Of a stretch of 64,000 bases of DNA, positions 10,163 through 19,761 are shown piece by piece. Numbering within the stretch: position 1 is the first letter of the stretch; each line of letters starts with the position of its first letter. Origin of the DNA: Novosphingobium sp. ST904. GTDB taxonomy: Bacteria > Pseudomonadota > Alphaproteobacteria > Sphingomonadales > Sphingomonadaceae. A program made the position numbers and the translations under genes. The stretch is taken from NCBI RefSeq assembly GCF_001298105.1, contig NZ_LGJH01000152.1, positions 48,815 through 112,814 on the forward strand. Reading direction: 5' to 3'. The notes below the pieces were generated by a model. The model was given only the letters and a program-made list of their open reading frames with translations, did no database searches and was not told the DNA's origin.

Positions 10163-10541
10163 AAAGTTAACGATTTGCGAATCAGTCGTTAATGGAAATG
10201 TGCTTGAGGGCGCTCTTCCGTTAACGGATTTGCACGCCTGCGCTTCAGCACCCAGCCCCAGACCCAGCCCTCGCAAGGCAATAAAAAACGCCCGATTTCC
10301 AATAGTGGAAAGGGCGTGGCTGGCGGCCGTATCAGTGGCCTTATCTATCAATTTTTAGCGGATTTCCGCCAATTTTTCTAGAATTCGGAAGGAGTATATG
10401 CGGCGTTTCGAAGAAGAGTTCCACGAAACGCGCATACGATTTGGTGATTAGCGGCCGTAGCTGCCCCAGTACCAGCTGTACATATCATTACCCCATGTGA
10501 ACCGCCGCTATTTTGCGGCTGCCGACATGGATAACAACAGG
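10163..10541. other. 379-bp intergenic region with terminator, palindrome and micro-ORFs
   Basis: Between convergent zapE and the EAL gene. It holds the terminator at 10283-10317, a GCGG-ATTT-CCGC palindrome at 10358-10369, and two very short ORFs that overlap antisense. One is plus, 10398-10451, 17 aa (MRRFEEEFHETRIRFGD), after GGAAGGAG. The other is minus, 10448-10483, 11 aa (MYSWYWGSYGR), after a GGGG sequence. Neither can be claimed as a gene from sequence alone. Confidence 0.4.
10283..10317 (-). terminator. Terminator, minus strand (downstream of EAL gene)
   Basis: On the minus strand ACGCCC-TTTCCA, loop CTAT, TGGAAA-(TC)-GGGCGT is followed by TTTTT. The U-tract is on the minus side, so it serves transcripts from the EAL gene, about 225 bp after its stop; the intervening RNA would be a long 3' UTR or carry a micro-ORF. 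Confidence 0.75.
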
Positions 10542-12861
10542 TTAAGAAGTCATCAAGACTTTTTTAACCAGTTCGTCTGGGCTCCCTCCCCACGATTTGC
10601 GTGAGCAATCCCGGAATGGTACGGGCCGGCTGACATAGTACCCCTGAATGGCGTCGCACCGCATGGTCCGCAGGATGTCGAGTGCGGCCTGAGTCTCCAC
10701 ACCCTCGGCCACGACGACCCGGTCCTGTGAATGCGCCATCTCGATGATCGACTGGACGAGCAGGAGGTCTTCCTTGTTTCCTTCCATCGCCTGGATGAAC
10801 ACCTTGTCGATCTTGACCTCGGTGGCAGGCAGATAACGCAGGTAGTCGATCGTCGCGTTCCCGGTGCCGAAATCGTCAATCGACAGCTGGACGCCGGACT
10901 GGACAAGCTTCTGGAGCATCTGGAACGTGCGCGAGCTGCGGTCGAGACGATCCGTCTCAGTGATCTCCAGGATCAGCTTGTCTGCAGGCAGGCCGTAAGT
11001 TTCCAGGATTTCGGCGATCAGGCCGGGCAAGCCGGGATTACGCAGCAACTGAGCCGAAATGTTGACCGACATGGTCATGTCGAAACGTTGCGCCGCAGTT
11101 CGACGGCGGAACGCACGGCATCGTCGATGACAAAGCGCGTGATGCGCTCGATCCGGTGGAACTCCTCGGCGATGCGGATGAACTTGTCCGGACTGATCGG
11201 ACCGCGCTCCGGGTGAGTCCAGCGCACCAGCGCCTCGGCCCCGGTCACGCGGTTGCTCGCCACGTCGAGCTTGGGCTGATAGGCCACCCAGACCTCGCCG
11301 TTGTCGATGGCGCGATCGAGCTGGGTCAGCAGCGAGATTTCCCACTGCGCCTCATGCTTGCGGCTGTCGAACTTGTAGACCAGTTCGTCGTTGCGCACGG
11401 CCTCCTCGGCTGACTGCATCGCACTGGCGACGCGGCTGGATACCGGGCGATCGAATTCCGAATCGATACCGCAGTTGAACGAGAGATCGATGTCGAGCCC
11501 GCCGACCTGGATGCCGTTCTGCACGATCCGGTGGAGGCCTTCGAGGTTTTCGAACAGATCGAAAGTGCTGCGGATCGTGGAGAGCCACATGAACATCCCG
11601 CCCTCGTGGTAAACCACGACTTCGCTGTCGCTGATGCGGATGCGACGAACGATCTCGTTCGCGACTTGCGCCTCCACGTGTTCGGCGAAGCTGCCGATGA
11701 TCGCGCCGTAATTGCGGATCTGAAGTGCCACGAGGATCGGCTCGAAACCGCGTCGTACTTGCGCAGCACCTGCACGCTGGGAAGGCCCGAGCCCGAGTTT
11801 GTCTCTCCGGCGACTTCGACACGGTCGAGGTTGCGCATGCGGAACACAGCTACGGTGGCCATCGCGATGGCCGGGAATACATCCACCTGGACGCGGAAAT
11901 GGTCCAGCATCAGCGGGAACAGGATAAGCACGACAACGAGGCCGCTGAAGCGATAGATATCCAGCACGCGCCCGCGCCCCACACCCGTCACGATGACGAC
12001 CAGCGCCAGCAGGAACGGGGGAATCCATCCCAGGACGAACGGCACCCCGTCCTTCAGGGTCTCTGCCGCGATGGCGTGGAAGTAGCCGCCGGGAACATAA
12101 CCCTGCATCGGCAGCGTATGGACGTCGTGGAACACCTCGGCGCTCGGCGCGATGATGATGTCCCTGCCGCGCACCGATTTCGGATCGAAGCGGCCCATCA
12201 GCACATCGACATAGCTTGCTGTCGGGATCGTCTTGTAATCGATCGAATAGTCCGGCTTGTAGACCGAGGACGTGCCTTCCTGCACGTCGGCGATCTTCGC
12301 CGAAAGGCTCGGGATGACACCGATCGGACTGTCGGACGCGAACGGGAAGCTCGTGCTGAGATTGAACGGATGGTCCAGCGCCAGCAGCGAAACCGCGCCG
12401 GCATCCTTCCTCAATCCCCGCGAAGGAATGACCGAGGCGTAATTGCCCATCGCGCCGTCCTTGCTGGGCATCGCGCCCAGGAAAACCCGTCCGCGATATT
12501 TGGCGAAAGTCGCAAGGAGTTCGTCGCGGCCGACGGTTTTCTCGTGATCGTTCAGGAAGCGGTCGAAGAAGACCCGCTTCGCGCCGGCATCCATCAGATT
12601 GCGGATTACCTGGGCGTCGTTCGCACGCGAAACGTCGAGGACCTCGAGTTCCTCAAGCGTCTTTCCGTCCTGCAGGACCATGACGATCTCGCCCTTGGAG
12701 GGGTGCATGCGAAGCCAGGTCCGGCCATTGACCAGAATGTCCTCCAGAGGGAGGCCTGCGCCGGTAACGCCCAGAAACACGCCGGTCAGCACCGCCCAGA
12801 AGACGATCCTGAATCTGGCGCTTTTCCAGACTTTAGCGGCCCGCGCGCCGAGGTCAGACAT
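10542..12861 (-). CDS. CHASE2 sensor - degenerate GGDEF - EAL c-di-GMP phosphodiesterase
   Basis: A membrane signalling protein of about 773 aa (corrected) that probably hydrolyses cyclic di-GMP in response to an extracytoplasmic signal. Order: a membrane segment (about 17-37), a periplasmic CHASE2 domain (about 40-280), two or three membrane segments (about 282-345), a GGDEF-like region without a GGDEF motif, and an EAL domain. The EAL residues needed for catalysis are present: EALVRW, NIS, EITE, DDFGTG, KIDKVF, VAEGVE and QGYYVSRP. Two frame breaks, near 11749 and 11096, are each fixed by one added base; the three pieces then join without loss. It flanks the XrtA exopolysaccharide locus, and c-di-GMP often controls exopolysaccharide, so a functional link is plausible but not shown. 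Confidence 0.88.
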
Positions 12862-13099
12862 GATGGCCTCGCAAACTCATCCCCTCTTCGTCCCTTCGCA
12901 GGATACGGCCTCCCTCCACGGAAAGCGTCCGCATTTCAATCATGTACTGGCGACCTGCTATGTTCATGCACGTCCTGCGAATGACGTTTCGATGCCGGGT
13001 TAGAGCAAAGGTCCTAAGAATAGGTTAGGTTAACAAGGCTTCACGATCGAATTCGCGTAAACCTGCTAGCCCGCATTCAAGCCGGGCGCAGCGGCGAAA

Positions 13100-14994
13100 T
13101 CAGGCGATACCCAGACGGGTGAGCGACTTGTCGAGCATGAGCAATTGCCAAAGGAGGCGAGAATGATCCGCCCTCCCGGCGATATGTTCCTCCACCACGC
13201 CCGTCAGCCGCGCTCCATCCAGCCACCCGGTGCGGGCCAGCGCCGCACCCGAGGCGATCTCCCGCGCGGATTGCGCAAGCGGTCCCCGGAACCACTGGGC
13301 GATCGGCGTGACGAAACCCTGCTTGGGGCGGTAGAGAATCTGGTCGGGCAGGAACCGCCGCATCGTGCGCTTCATCAGCCACTTGCCCTGCCCCCCGCGC
13401 ACGCGCATCGATTCGGGCAGGCTTGCCGCGAATTCGATCAGGCGGTGATCGAGCAGCGGCTCTCGCGCTTCAAGGCTGACCGCCATGCTGGTGCGGTCCA
13501 CCTTGGTGAGGATGTCGCCCGGTAGCCAGTGCTTCAGATCGGCGTACTGCGCACGGTCCAGCCCCGAACGGGCGGGTGCACCGCGCATCAGTTCCAGCAG
13601 GCCATGTTCCGCACGGTAATCGCCGCGCAGTTTTCGAAAATCGCCGGAGTAGAGCCCATCCCTCAGTTCGGGCGGGGTGAAGCCGATGGAACGGGCGTAT
13701 CCCTCTGCGCTGTCCCCCTCGAGGGAGAGCAGCGTGGACCTGGCGCGCAACGGACGCGGCGCCCAATCCGCCTTGGGATAAATCGCCCCCAGTGCACCGA
13801 ACACCGGCCCCCGGATCGCCTGCGGCAAGAGGCTGCGAACGCGGTCCTCGCCATGCTGGAACACGTGACGCCGATAGCCCGCGAACGCCTCGTCCGCACC
13901 ATCGCCGGACAAGGCCACCGTCACCGATTCGCGGGCGAGTTGGCAAACCCGCAAGGTCGGCAGGGCGGAAGCATCGGCAAAGGGCTCGTCGAACATCGCC
14001 GCTAGCTGGTCGATCGCTTCGAAATCGTCGGGAGACACCTGCCGCGCCCGGTGGTCGGTCGCGAACTGCCGCGCGATCTGCGTGGCGTAACCGGTCTCGT
14101 CTAGTGCGGCGACGTCGAAGCCGATCGAGCAGGTCTTCACCGGCTGCGTGCTCTTTTCCGCCATCAGCGCGACGACACTGGAACTATCCACCCCGCCCGA
14201 CAGGAACGCGCCGAGCGGCACGTCCGCCACCATGCGAGAGGATACGGCCTCGCGCATGAGGTGGAGCAGTTCCGCTTCGAGATCGTCGACCTTGCCCTTG
14301 CGCCTTTCGGCGAAAGACACGTTCCACCACTGCGCGGGCCGGGGCATCGGCGCGCCGTGCCGCAGCAGCAGCGAATGACCCGCCGGAAGCTTCGTCACGC
14401 CCTTGAGAATGGAACGGGTGTCGGGGACATAACCCCACGCCAGATAGTCCTCGATCGCGAGCGGATCGATATCGCGGCGCAGCAGCGGGTGAGCGAGCAA
14501 TGCCTTGAGTTCGGACCCGAAAGCGAGGCTCCCGTCGCTCAGCGGCGCAAGGAACAGCGGCTTCACGCCCAGGCGGTCCCGTGCGAGGAACAGGGTGCGG
14601 GCTTCGAGATCGTAGATCGCGAAAGCGAACATGCCGTGTAGCCGCGAGACGCAATCGGGGCCCCAGCGCTGCCATGCGGCAAGGATCACCTCGCTGTCGC
14701 CGTCGGTGCGGAATTCGCCCCGCTCTCGCGCAGTTCGCGCCGCAGTTCGCGGTAGTTGTAGATTTCGCCGTTGAACACCAGCATCGCGCGGCCGTCGGGC
14801 GAGGGCATCGGCTGCGGCGATCCGGCAAGGTCGATGATCGAAAGCCGCCGGTGCCCCAGCGCCACGCCGGGCGCGGTCCAGACACCCTGCCCGTCCGGCC
14901 CGCGATGGATCATGGCATCGCACATGGCCGCCACCCGCTGGGGATCGACGGGCTTCGGCGTCTCGAGATGGTAAATACCGGCGATGCCACACAT
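13100..14994 (-). CDS. XrtA-locus asparagine synthetase-like amidotransferase
   Basis: A class II glutamine amidotransferase/asparagine synthetase of about 631 aa (corrected), of the family tied to exosortase A loci, thought to amidate sugar acids of the exopolysaccharide. Cys2 after the start (MCGIAG) is the N-terminal nucleophile for glutamine hydrolysis; HRGPDG and FNGEIYNY form the glutaminase site. The synthetase half has the PP-loop SGGVDSSSVVAL, SIGFD and SGDGADEAFAGY. The start at 14994 is fixed by MCGI. The frame breaks near 14720, before EFRTDGDSEVILAAW; one base repairs it. It is the last gene of the XrtA operon, 10 bp after xrtA. Confidence 0.92.
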
Positions 14995-15004
14995 ATCTGC
15001 TGGC

Positions 15005-16573
15005 CTAGCGGAGCGCGGTGATGCGGTCCATCCACGAGTCCACCGGGCCCGTCGCCGCGATGAAACGCGCAATGGATTGCGCTGCGCGGTGGCCGGGATA
15101 GTCCTCGGATGAAAGGATCAGCATCGTCGTAGGCCTTGCGCGCAATACGAGGTGATCGCCGATGATCGCCAGCTTCAGCCGGGCATTGCTGCCGGTTAGC
15201 AGGTCCCCTGTATGGAACCAGGTTACCGCCAGACGCTCTACCTTGCCGTGTCCAAGCAAGCGCTCACTGCGGGCGTCGCGGAAAGCGGGGCCGGGAGCCT
15301 GCCAGGACCACGGGCTCGACGGGGTCAGCGCCCCCTGCCCGAAACCGCCGGCCTCGCGCCCCTCGCCCTGCCCCGCGTAAAGCGCGATGAACACGTCCAC
15401 GCTATGGCCTTCGCCGTCGGCATAGCGGCCAAGCAGCCGGTGATCGGCACCTTCGGCGCGCGGCCCCCACCAGATCGCCGGAGCGTAATCGACCCGGTGC
15501 CAGCCTGCCACCTGCGGCATTTCGATGGCCTGCGGCAGCGGCGCATCCAAAGTCTCGGCCGCGAAGGCCCAGCTTTGCGCCGCGACGACCACGACAGCGA
15601 AGCCCACGATCGCGGCGATGCCGCTGATGCGCCCCTTATCCAGCCATGCCAGCACGCGCGACCGGGCGATCGCATCGGTATCGATCATCGGTCCGTCGAG
15701 CGGGCGGTCGAAGAAGCGCCATGCCCCCGCGATCACGAGCGCGAGCACGATGGCGAAGAAGAACCAGCCGTAGACGATATGATCGAAGCCCGCAGCCTTC
15801 TCCACGCCGACGATCTGCGCGGCGTAGATCGTGCCCCAGGCACGCACGCCATTGGCCAGGATGGGCACGACGAGGCATGCCGCCATCATCGCTGACCGCC
15901 GCTTCCAGCTGACGAAGCAGACGTTGGCCGCAAGCGTACCGAACGCGATCATCGCGATCAGGAACTTCACCCCGGAACAGGCCTCGGCCACTTCGAACAG
16001 ACCGGCAGGCGTATCTATAAAGACGCCGTCCACCGTCGCGGGAATGCCGCTCAGGTGCGTGAGAGCGATGGTGATCTCGGCCGTGATCGTCTGGAGCGCC
16101 TCGACCAGTTCCTCCCCGAAGGGTACGAGAAAGGCCATGTAACAGAGCGGAAAGAACAGGCCTGCCGTTACGCGCGGGCCGAGCAACAGCGGCACGGCAG
16201 ATCCGAGCATGGCCACCGCCCCCGCCTGACGCGCAAGGTCGAGCCCTGAAAATGCGCCGAGCACCCAGAGGAACGCGGCACCGCTCATCGGGATCAGCCC
16301 GGGCCACCAGGCCTCCGGCATGAGCCGGACCAGTTCCGCGCGGCGCTGCCAGACAAGCCAGCCCAGAATCGGCGGGATCAGGATGATGTGATTGTACGTG
16401 GAAATGTCCCACCACTGGCGCCCCATCGCGGCCCAATCGTCATGGAACACCGCAATCAACGCCAGCATAACCGCACCGGCGCGGATCAGCGCCGCACGCC
16501 AATGGGCTGGCAGCGAGTGCCAACGTCTCGCAGGCACGCCGGCAGTCTCCAGAGTGGCGGTTTCAGGCGGCAT
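15005..16573 (-). CDS. xrtA: Exosortase A fused to EpsI
   Basis: A polytopic inner-membrane cysteine transpeptidase-like enzyme that processes PEP-CTERM proteins. The N-terminal half (1-285) has about eight membrane helices and the exosortase triad: Cys199 in EACSGVKF, Arg244 in NGVRAW and His265 in FDHIVYGW. The C-terminal half (about 330-520) is an EpsI domain (around WHRV, then SVDVFIALYAGQ and DLLTGSNARLKL), which in some bacteria is a separate protein. At 522 aa it is the fused form. It overlaps the upstream glycosyltransferase by 11 bp and sits second to last in a ten-gene minus-strand operon. No PEP-CTERM substrate gene is present in the window. Confidence 0.95.
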   Translation of the reverse strand: MPPETATLETAGVPARRWHSLPAHWRAALIRAGAVMLALIAVFHDDWAAMGRQWWDISTYNHIILIPPILGWLVWQRRAELVRLMPEAWWPGLIPMSGAAFLWVLGAFSGLDLARQAGAVAMLGSAVPLLLGPRVTAGLFFPLCYMAFLVPFGEELVEALQTITAEITIALTHLSGIPATVDGVFIDTPAGLFEVAEACSGVKFLIAMIAFGTLAANVCFVSWKRRSAMMAACLVVPILANGVRAWGTIYAAQIVGVEKAAGFDHIVYGWFFFAIVLALVIAGAWRFFDRPLDGPMIDTDAIARSRVLAWLDKGRISGIAAIVGFAVVVVAAQSWAFAAETLDAPLPQAIEMPQVAGWHRVDYAPAIWWGPRAEGADHRLLGRYADGEGHSVDVFIALYAGQGEGREAGGFGQGALTPSSPWSWQAPGPAFRDARSERLLGHGKVERLAVTWFHTGDLLTGSNARLKLAIIGDHLVLRARPTTMLILSSEDYPGHRAAQSIARFIAATGPVDSWMDRITALR

Positions 16574-17789
16574 CGCTCATGCTCTCCGACTTCAGGGCAA
16601 TCAGGCGTGGAAGGTCTGCCAGCGCTGCCCCCCAACTTGCGTGAGCGCCGATCCATTCCCGCGCGTTGTGGCCCATGGCCTGCGCCCGCGCGCTATCCCC
16701 GGCGAGTGCGATGACAGCCTCCGCCAGGGCCGCGTCGCTTTCCGCCACGAGAAAATCGCGGCCATCTTCAGCCTCGATCCCCGTGGCCGCGCCCGGAGAC
16801 AGCACCGTGGGCAGGCCCATCGCCATGGCTTCAAGCACCTTGTTCTGCACCCCGCGCGCGATTTCGAGCGGCACCAACGCCATGTCGGCAGCCGCGATCC
16901 AGGGGCGGATATCCTCCACCCGTCCCCATATGTGCACGCCGCCGTGCCCGTGGTGCGCCATGAGCGAGGCTGGCGGATTGCGCCCGACGACATGCAGACT
17001 GGCAGCCGGCAGGCGGCGGCGCACCAGCGGCAGGATTCGCGCGATCGCGCGTTCGACTGCCGCCACATTCGGCGCATAGTCCATCTGACCGGTGAAGATC
17101 AGGCGCGGGCCGTCGATAGCCGCCATGCGTGGCTCAGGCACCGCCTTCGCCGGATCGAAAAGCGCGCTATCCAATCCGTTGCCCATCGGCTCCACCGCGC
17201 AGGCGGAATCGCCCAGCCGTGCGGCGAACAACGCCGCTTCGGCCTTGCTCACCAGCAGGGTCACGTCGGCCCGGCGCGCGATCCGGGCTTCCTCCGCCCT
17301 CAGCAACCGCCCTTCGCGCCGTTCCATCCAGCTTCGAAAACCGCGCCCCGCCGCGCCATAAGCCTCGAACTTGGCGGAATCTACATCAACCAGATCGACG
17401 ATCAGGCGGCCACGGAAGCTCTGCGGAACATACTGCGCCACTTGGCCGGAAAAGACGAAGATGGTGTCGATCGGGCGGGCACGGAGCACCTGCTCCACCC
17501 AGTTCGCCATGCGCCGGTCGTGAAACGCGGTCAGGCTGAGCGGACGTCCGGTTGCCAGAGATTCCAGCCCTGCAACCGGCAGCGATTTCGTGCGGGCAAG
17601 CAGCAAGTGACTGGCGGATAACGCTGCAAGCTCTGCCTCGCAGCCATGATCGGCCGCATCGTCGGCAAAGCAGCCGACGTGCACGGGAGCCAGCCGGGCC
17701 AGCGCCTTGAGCACGTTGTGCGAACGAATCTTGTCTCCGCGATCCGGCGGAAACGGGATGCGGTGAGCCAGGAACAGGATTTCGCCCAT
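16563..17789 (-). CDS. Glycosyltransferase, XrtA/PEP-CTERM-associated family
   Basis: A cytoplasmic GT-B glycosyltransferase of 408 aa, of the sugar transferase family found with XrtA/EpsH systems. The N-terminus LFLAHRIPFPPDRGDKIRS is diagnostic. The C-terminal nucleotide-sugar half has LIFTGQMDYAPNVAAV, LHVVGRNPP, VHIWGRVEDIRPW and the E-x7-E-like GVQNKVLEAMAMGLPTV (family 4/1 architecture). It probably adds a sugar to the lipid-linked repeat unit. The start overlaps the FemAB-like stop by 1 nt (TGATG), and its end overlaps xrtA, so it is coupled on both sides. The transferred sugar is unknown. Confidence 0.9.
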   Translation of the reverse strand: MGEILFLAHRIPFPPDRGDKIRSHNVLKALARLAPVHVGCFADDAADHGCEAELAALSASHLLLARTKSLPVAGLESLATGRPLSLTAFHDRRMANWVEQVLRARPIDTIFVFSGQVAQYVPQSFRGRLIVDLVDVDSAKFEAYGAAGRGFRSWMERREGRLLRAEEARIARRADVTLLVSKAEAALFAARLGDSACAVEPMGNGLDSALFDPAKAVPEPRMAAIDGPRLIFTGQMDYAPNVAAVERAIARILPLVRRRLPAASLHVVGRNPPASLMAHHGHGGVHIWGRVEDIRPWIAAADMALVPLEIARGVQNKVLEAMAMGLPTVLSPGAATGIEAEDGRDFLVAESDAALAEAVIALAGDSARAQAMGHNAREWIGAHASWGAALADLPRLIALKSESMSDAA

Positions 17790-18864
17790 CAGCCGATACC
17801 GCGCGCGATCAGCGGGCCCAGCCTATTGGCCACGGCAAGCGGCAGCCGTTGCCAGAGCCTGATCTGAAGCGAGAGCTTGCTGCTCGTCGGATCGGCTTCC
17901 CGCTTCGCGCACCCGGCGCGGTCCAGATGGCATATGTCAGCGGTTCCGGTTCGAAACCCCAGTTACGCTTGAAGTGATAAGCGCCGCTGTCCGTCTTGGA
18001 GCGGCCGAAATCGAACGTCGTGCAGCCCCGCCGCCGGGCATGGAGCATCAGTTCGAAATACATCCGGTCATTGGCGCGCAGCTGGCGTGCTTCCCGGGTG
18101 CCGCCCCCCCAATAAGGCATTGCCGCGCCTCGATGGTAAAGCGTGATAACGCTCGCCACAGCCTGCCCCCGACGCCGCACGGTGAGGATGTCCGCATCGT
18201 CCCCGAAGGCATCAAGCACGGCATCGAGCAACTTGCGCGGGAAAACCGGTGTACCGAGATTGCGGTAACTCTCGGCAAAGACGCTGTAATGCGCGGCGCG
18301 ATCGCGCTCGCTGCTGCCGATCTCCACTTCCAGGTCGTTCGCCAGCGCCTTGCGGACTTCGGCGCGCTGCTTGCGCGGTACGTCGAGCAATTGTGCCTCG
18401 TCGTCCGTGGCCAGGGCGCGGGCAAAGTTGCAGTGGCTTTCGGTCTTGATAGCCCAACCGCCATGCGGATCGGGCAGCTCGCCCCCTCGCAGTTCGATCG
18501 ACGGGCAGGAGTGGCGCAGCGCAAGCTCCTCCAGCGCCGCGAACAGTGCCGCCGTATCGGTCCGCGCACCCGTGAGAAGCCCCCCGCCGACCGCAAAACC
18601 GGTGGAGGCCAGCAGCCGGCCGAAAACAGGTGAGTGTATCGCGTCGAGCGGCAGAAAGGCCGAGATCTCCCCGCAACGCTCCTCGACCAGCGCGAGCGCG
18701 CGATTTCCGGTTGCGCGGGCGACAGAGAGGAACCAGGCCGGACGGTGAAACGGGGTCGCCTGCGGATGACGGGCGGCGAACAGCTCCAGCCGCGCCACTT
18801 CGCCCGGATCGGCAAGATCGACCAGCCTGATCGTCCCCTGTTCCGGGGCGAACGGGGCGTTCAT
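17789..18864 (-). CDS. FemAB-like GNAT protein, XrtA-associated
   Basis: A FemAB-type acyl/aminoacyl transferase of about 358 aa (corrected) from the PEP-CTERM/XrtA-linked family. A GNAT fold is visible: RKQRAEVRKAL, LYHRGAAMPYWGGG, ANDRMYFELMLHARRRG and FDFGRSKTDSGAYHFKRNWGF. The start at 18864 overlaps the deacetylase stop as ATGA, which rules out the longer ORF upstream. The frame breaks near 17908: in the raw frame the tail is Arg/Ser-rich, while one added base gives READPTSSK...LWQRLPLAVANRLGP, the usual tail of this family, with a stop overlapping the next gene. It may transfer an amino acid or acyl group to the polysaccharide. Confidence 0.88.
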
Positions 18865-19730
18865 GCCGCCAGTGCCGCCGCGTGCTGCGCCTCGCGCGCG
18901 GCAAGTTCGTCCATCCGTCCCCAGCGGAAGTCCTCGATCAGGTGCCGCAACTTGCCCGCCATGGCACCCAGGTTGGTGTAATGCCGCAGCCGCGATCGCA
19001 GCGGCGCGTTGCCGACGCGCGGCTGGCCAGGATCTATTTCCCACGGGTGGAAATAGAACACTGCCGGGCGCCCCTGCGCATTCACCTGCCGGATCGCCCA
19101 GCGCGAAAAACCGTATGGCAAAACGCGGAAGAAGCCGCCGCCACCGGCCGCGAGCCTGCGTCCGGCAAACGTTGCGGTCGTCACCGGGATTTCGACGAAA
19201 TCGCTACCCGCCAGAGGATGGAATGCGAAACGAGGCGCCTCGCGCCAGCCGTAATGGTCATGAGCGATAGGCGCGACGCTGGAGCTATAGGCGTAGCCCC
19301 GCTCGGCGAGCACTTCGAAGGCCCAGGGCGTGCGTGCGTCTATCGAGAAGCTGGGCGCGCGGTATCCGGTCACCTTGACCCCGGCGGCGTCCTCGATGGC
19401 GTTGCGGCTCATGTCGAGATCGCGGCCGAATGTCTCGGCATTCATGCGAAACACCCGCTCGTGGTCCCAGCCGTGGCTGGCCAGCTCGTGCCCCGCCTCG
19501 GCGATACGGCGCAGCAATGCAGGATGACGCACCGCGACCCAGCCCAGCGTGAAGAAAGTACCCTTCACGCCCGCAGCGTCGAACAGTGCGAGAATTTCGT
19601 CGCAGTTGCGCTCGACACGCGTTCGTATCGCGGGCCAGTCCGCCCGGTCGATCACCGTCTCGAAAGCGCCGACCTGGAACCAGTCCTCCACATCGACGGA
19701 CAGCCCGTTGACCGGTCTTGTGTCATTCAT
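18861..19730 (-). CDS. Polysaccharide deacetylase, XrtA-associated
   Basis: A NodB-type carbohydrate esterase of about 289 aa that removes N-acetyl groups from the exopolysaccharide or its precursor. The catalytic base and metal-binding motifs are SVDVEDWF near the N-terminus, SHGWDHERV at about 88-96 (His-x3-His metal site) and YRAPSFSI at about 123-130; a PFYFHPWEID-type motif occurs near 230-240 as VFYFHPWEID. I place the start at 19730 (MNDTRPV), preceded by GAGG, rather than 19739. No signal peptide, so it is probably cytoplasmic or membrane-peripheral. It is coupled to the FemAB-like gene by an ATGA overlap. Confidence 0.92.
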   Translation of the reverse strand: MNDTRPVNGLSVDVEDWFQVGAFETVIDRADWPAIRTRVERNCDEILALFDAAGVKGTFFTLGWVAVRHPALLRRIAEAGHELASHGWDHERVFRMNAETFGRDLDMSRNAIEDAAGVKVTGYRAPSFSIDARTPWAFEVLAERGYAYSSSVAPIAHDHYGWREAPRFAFHPLAGSDFVEIPVTTATFAGRRLAAGGGGFFRVLPYGFSRWAIRQVNAQGRPAVFYFHPWEIDPGQPRVGNAPLRSRLRHYTNLGAMAGKLRHLIEDFRWGRMDELAAREAQHAAALAA

Positions 19731-19761
19731 GGGATCCATCCTCGTGAAGGCGGGGGACCAG

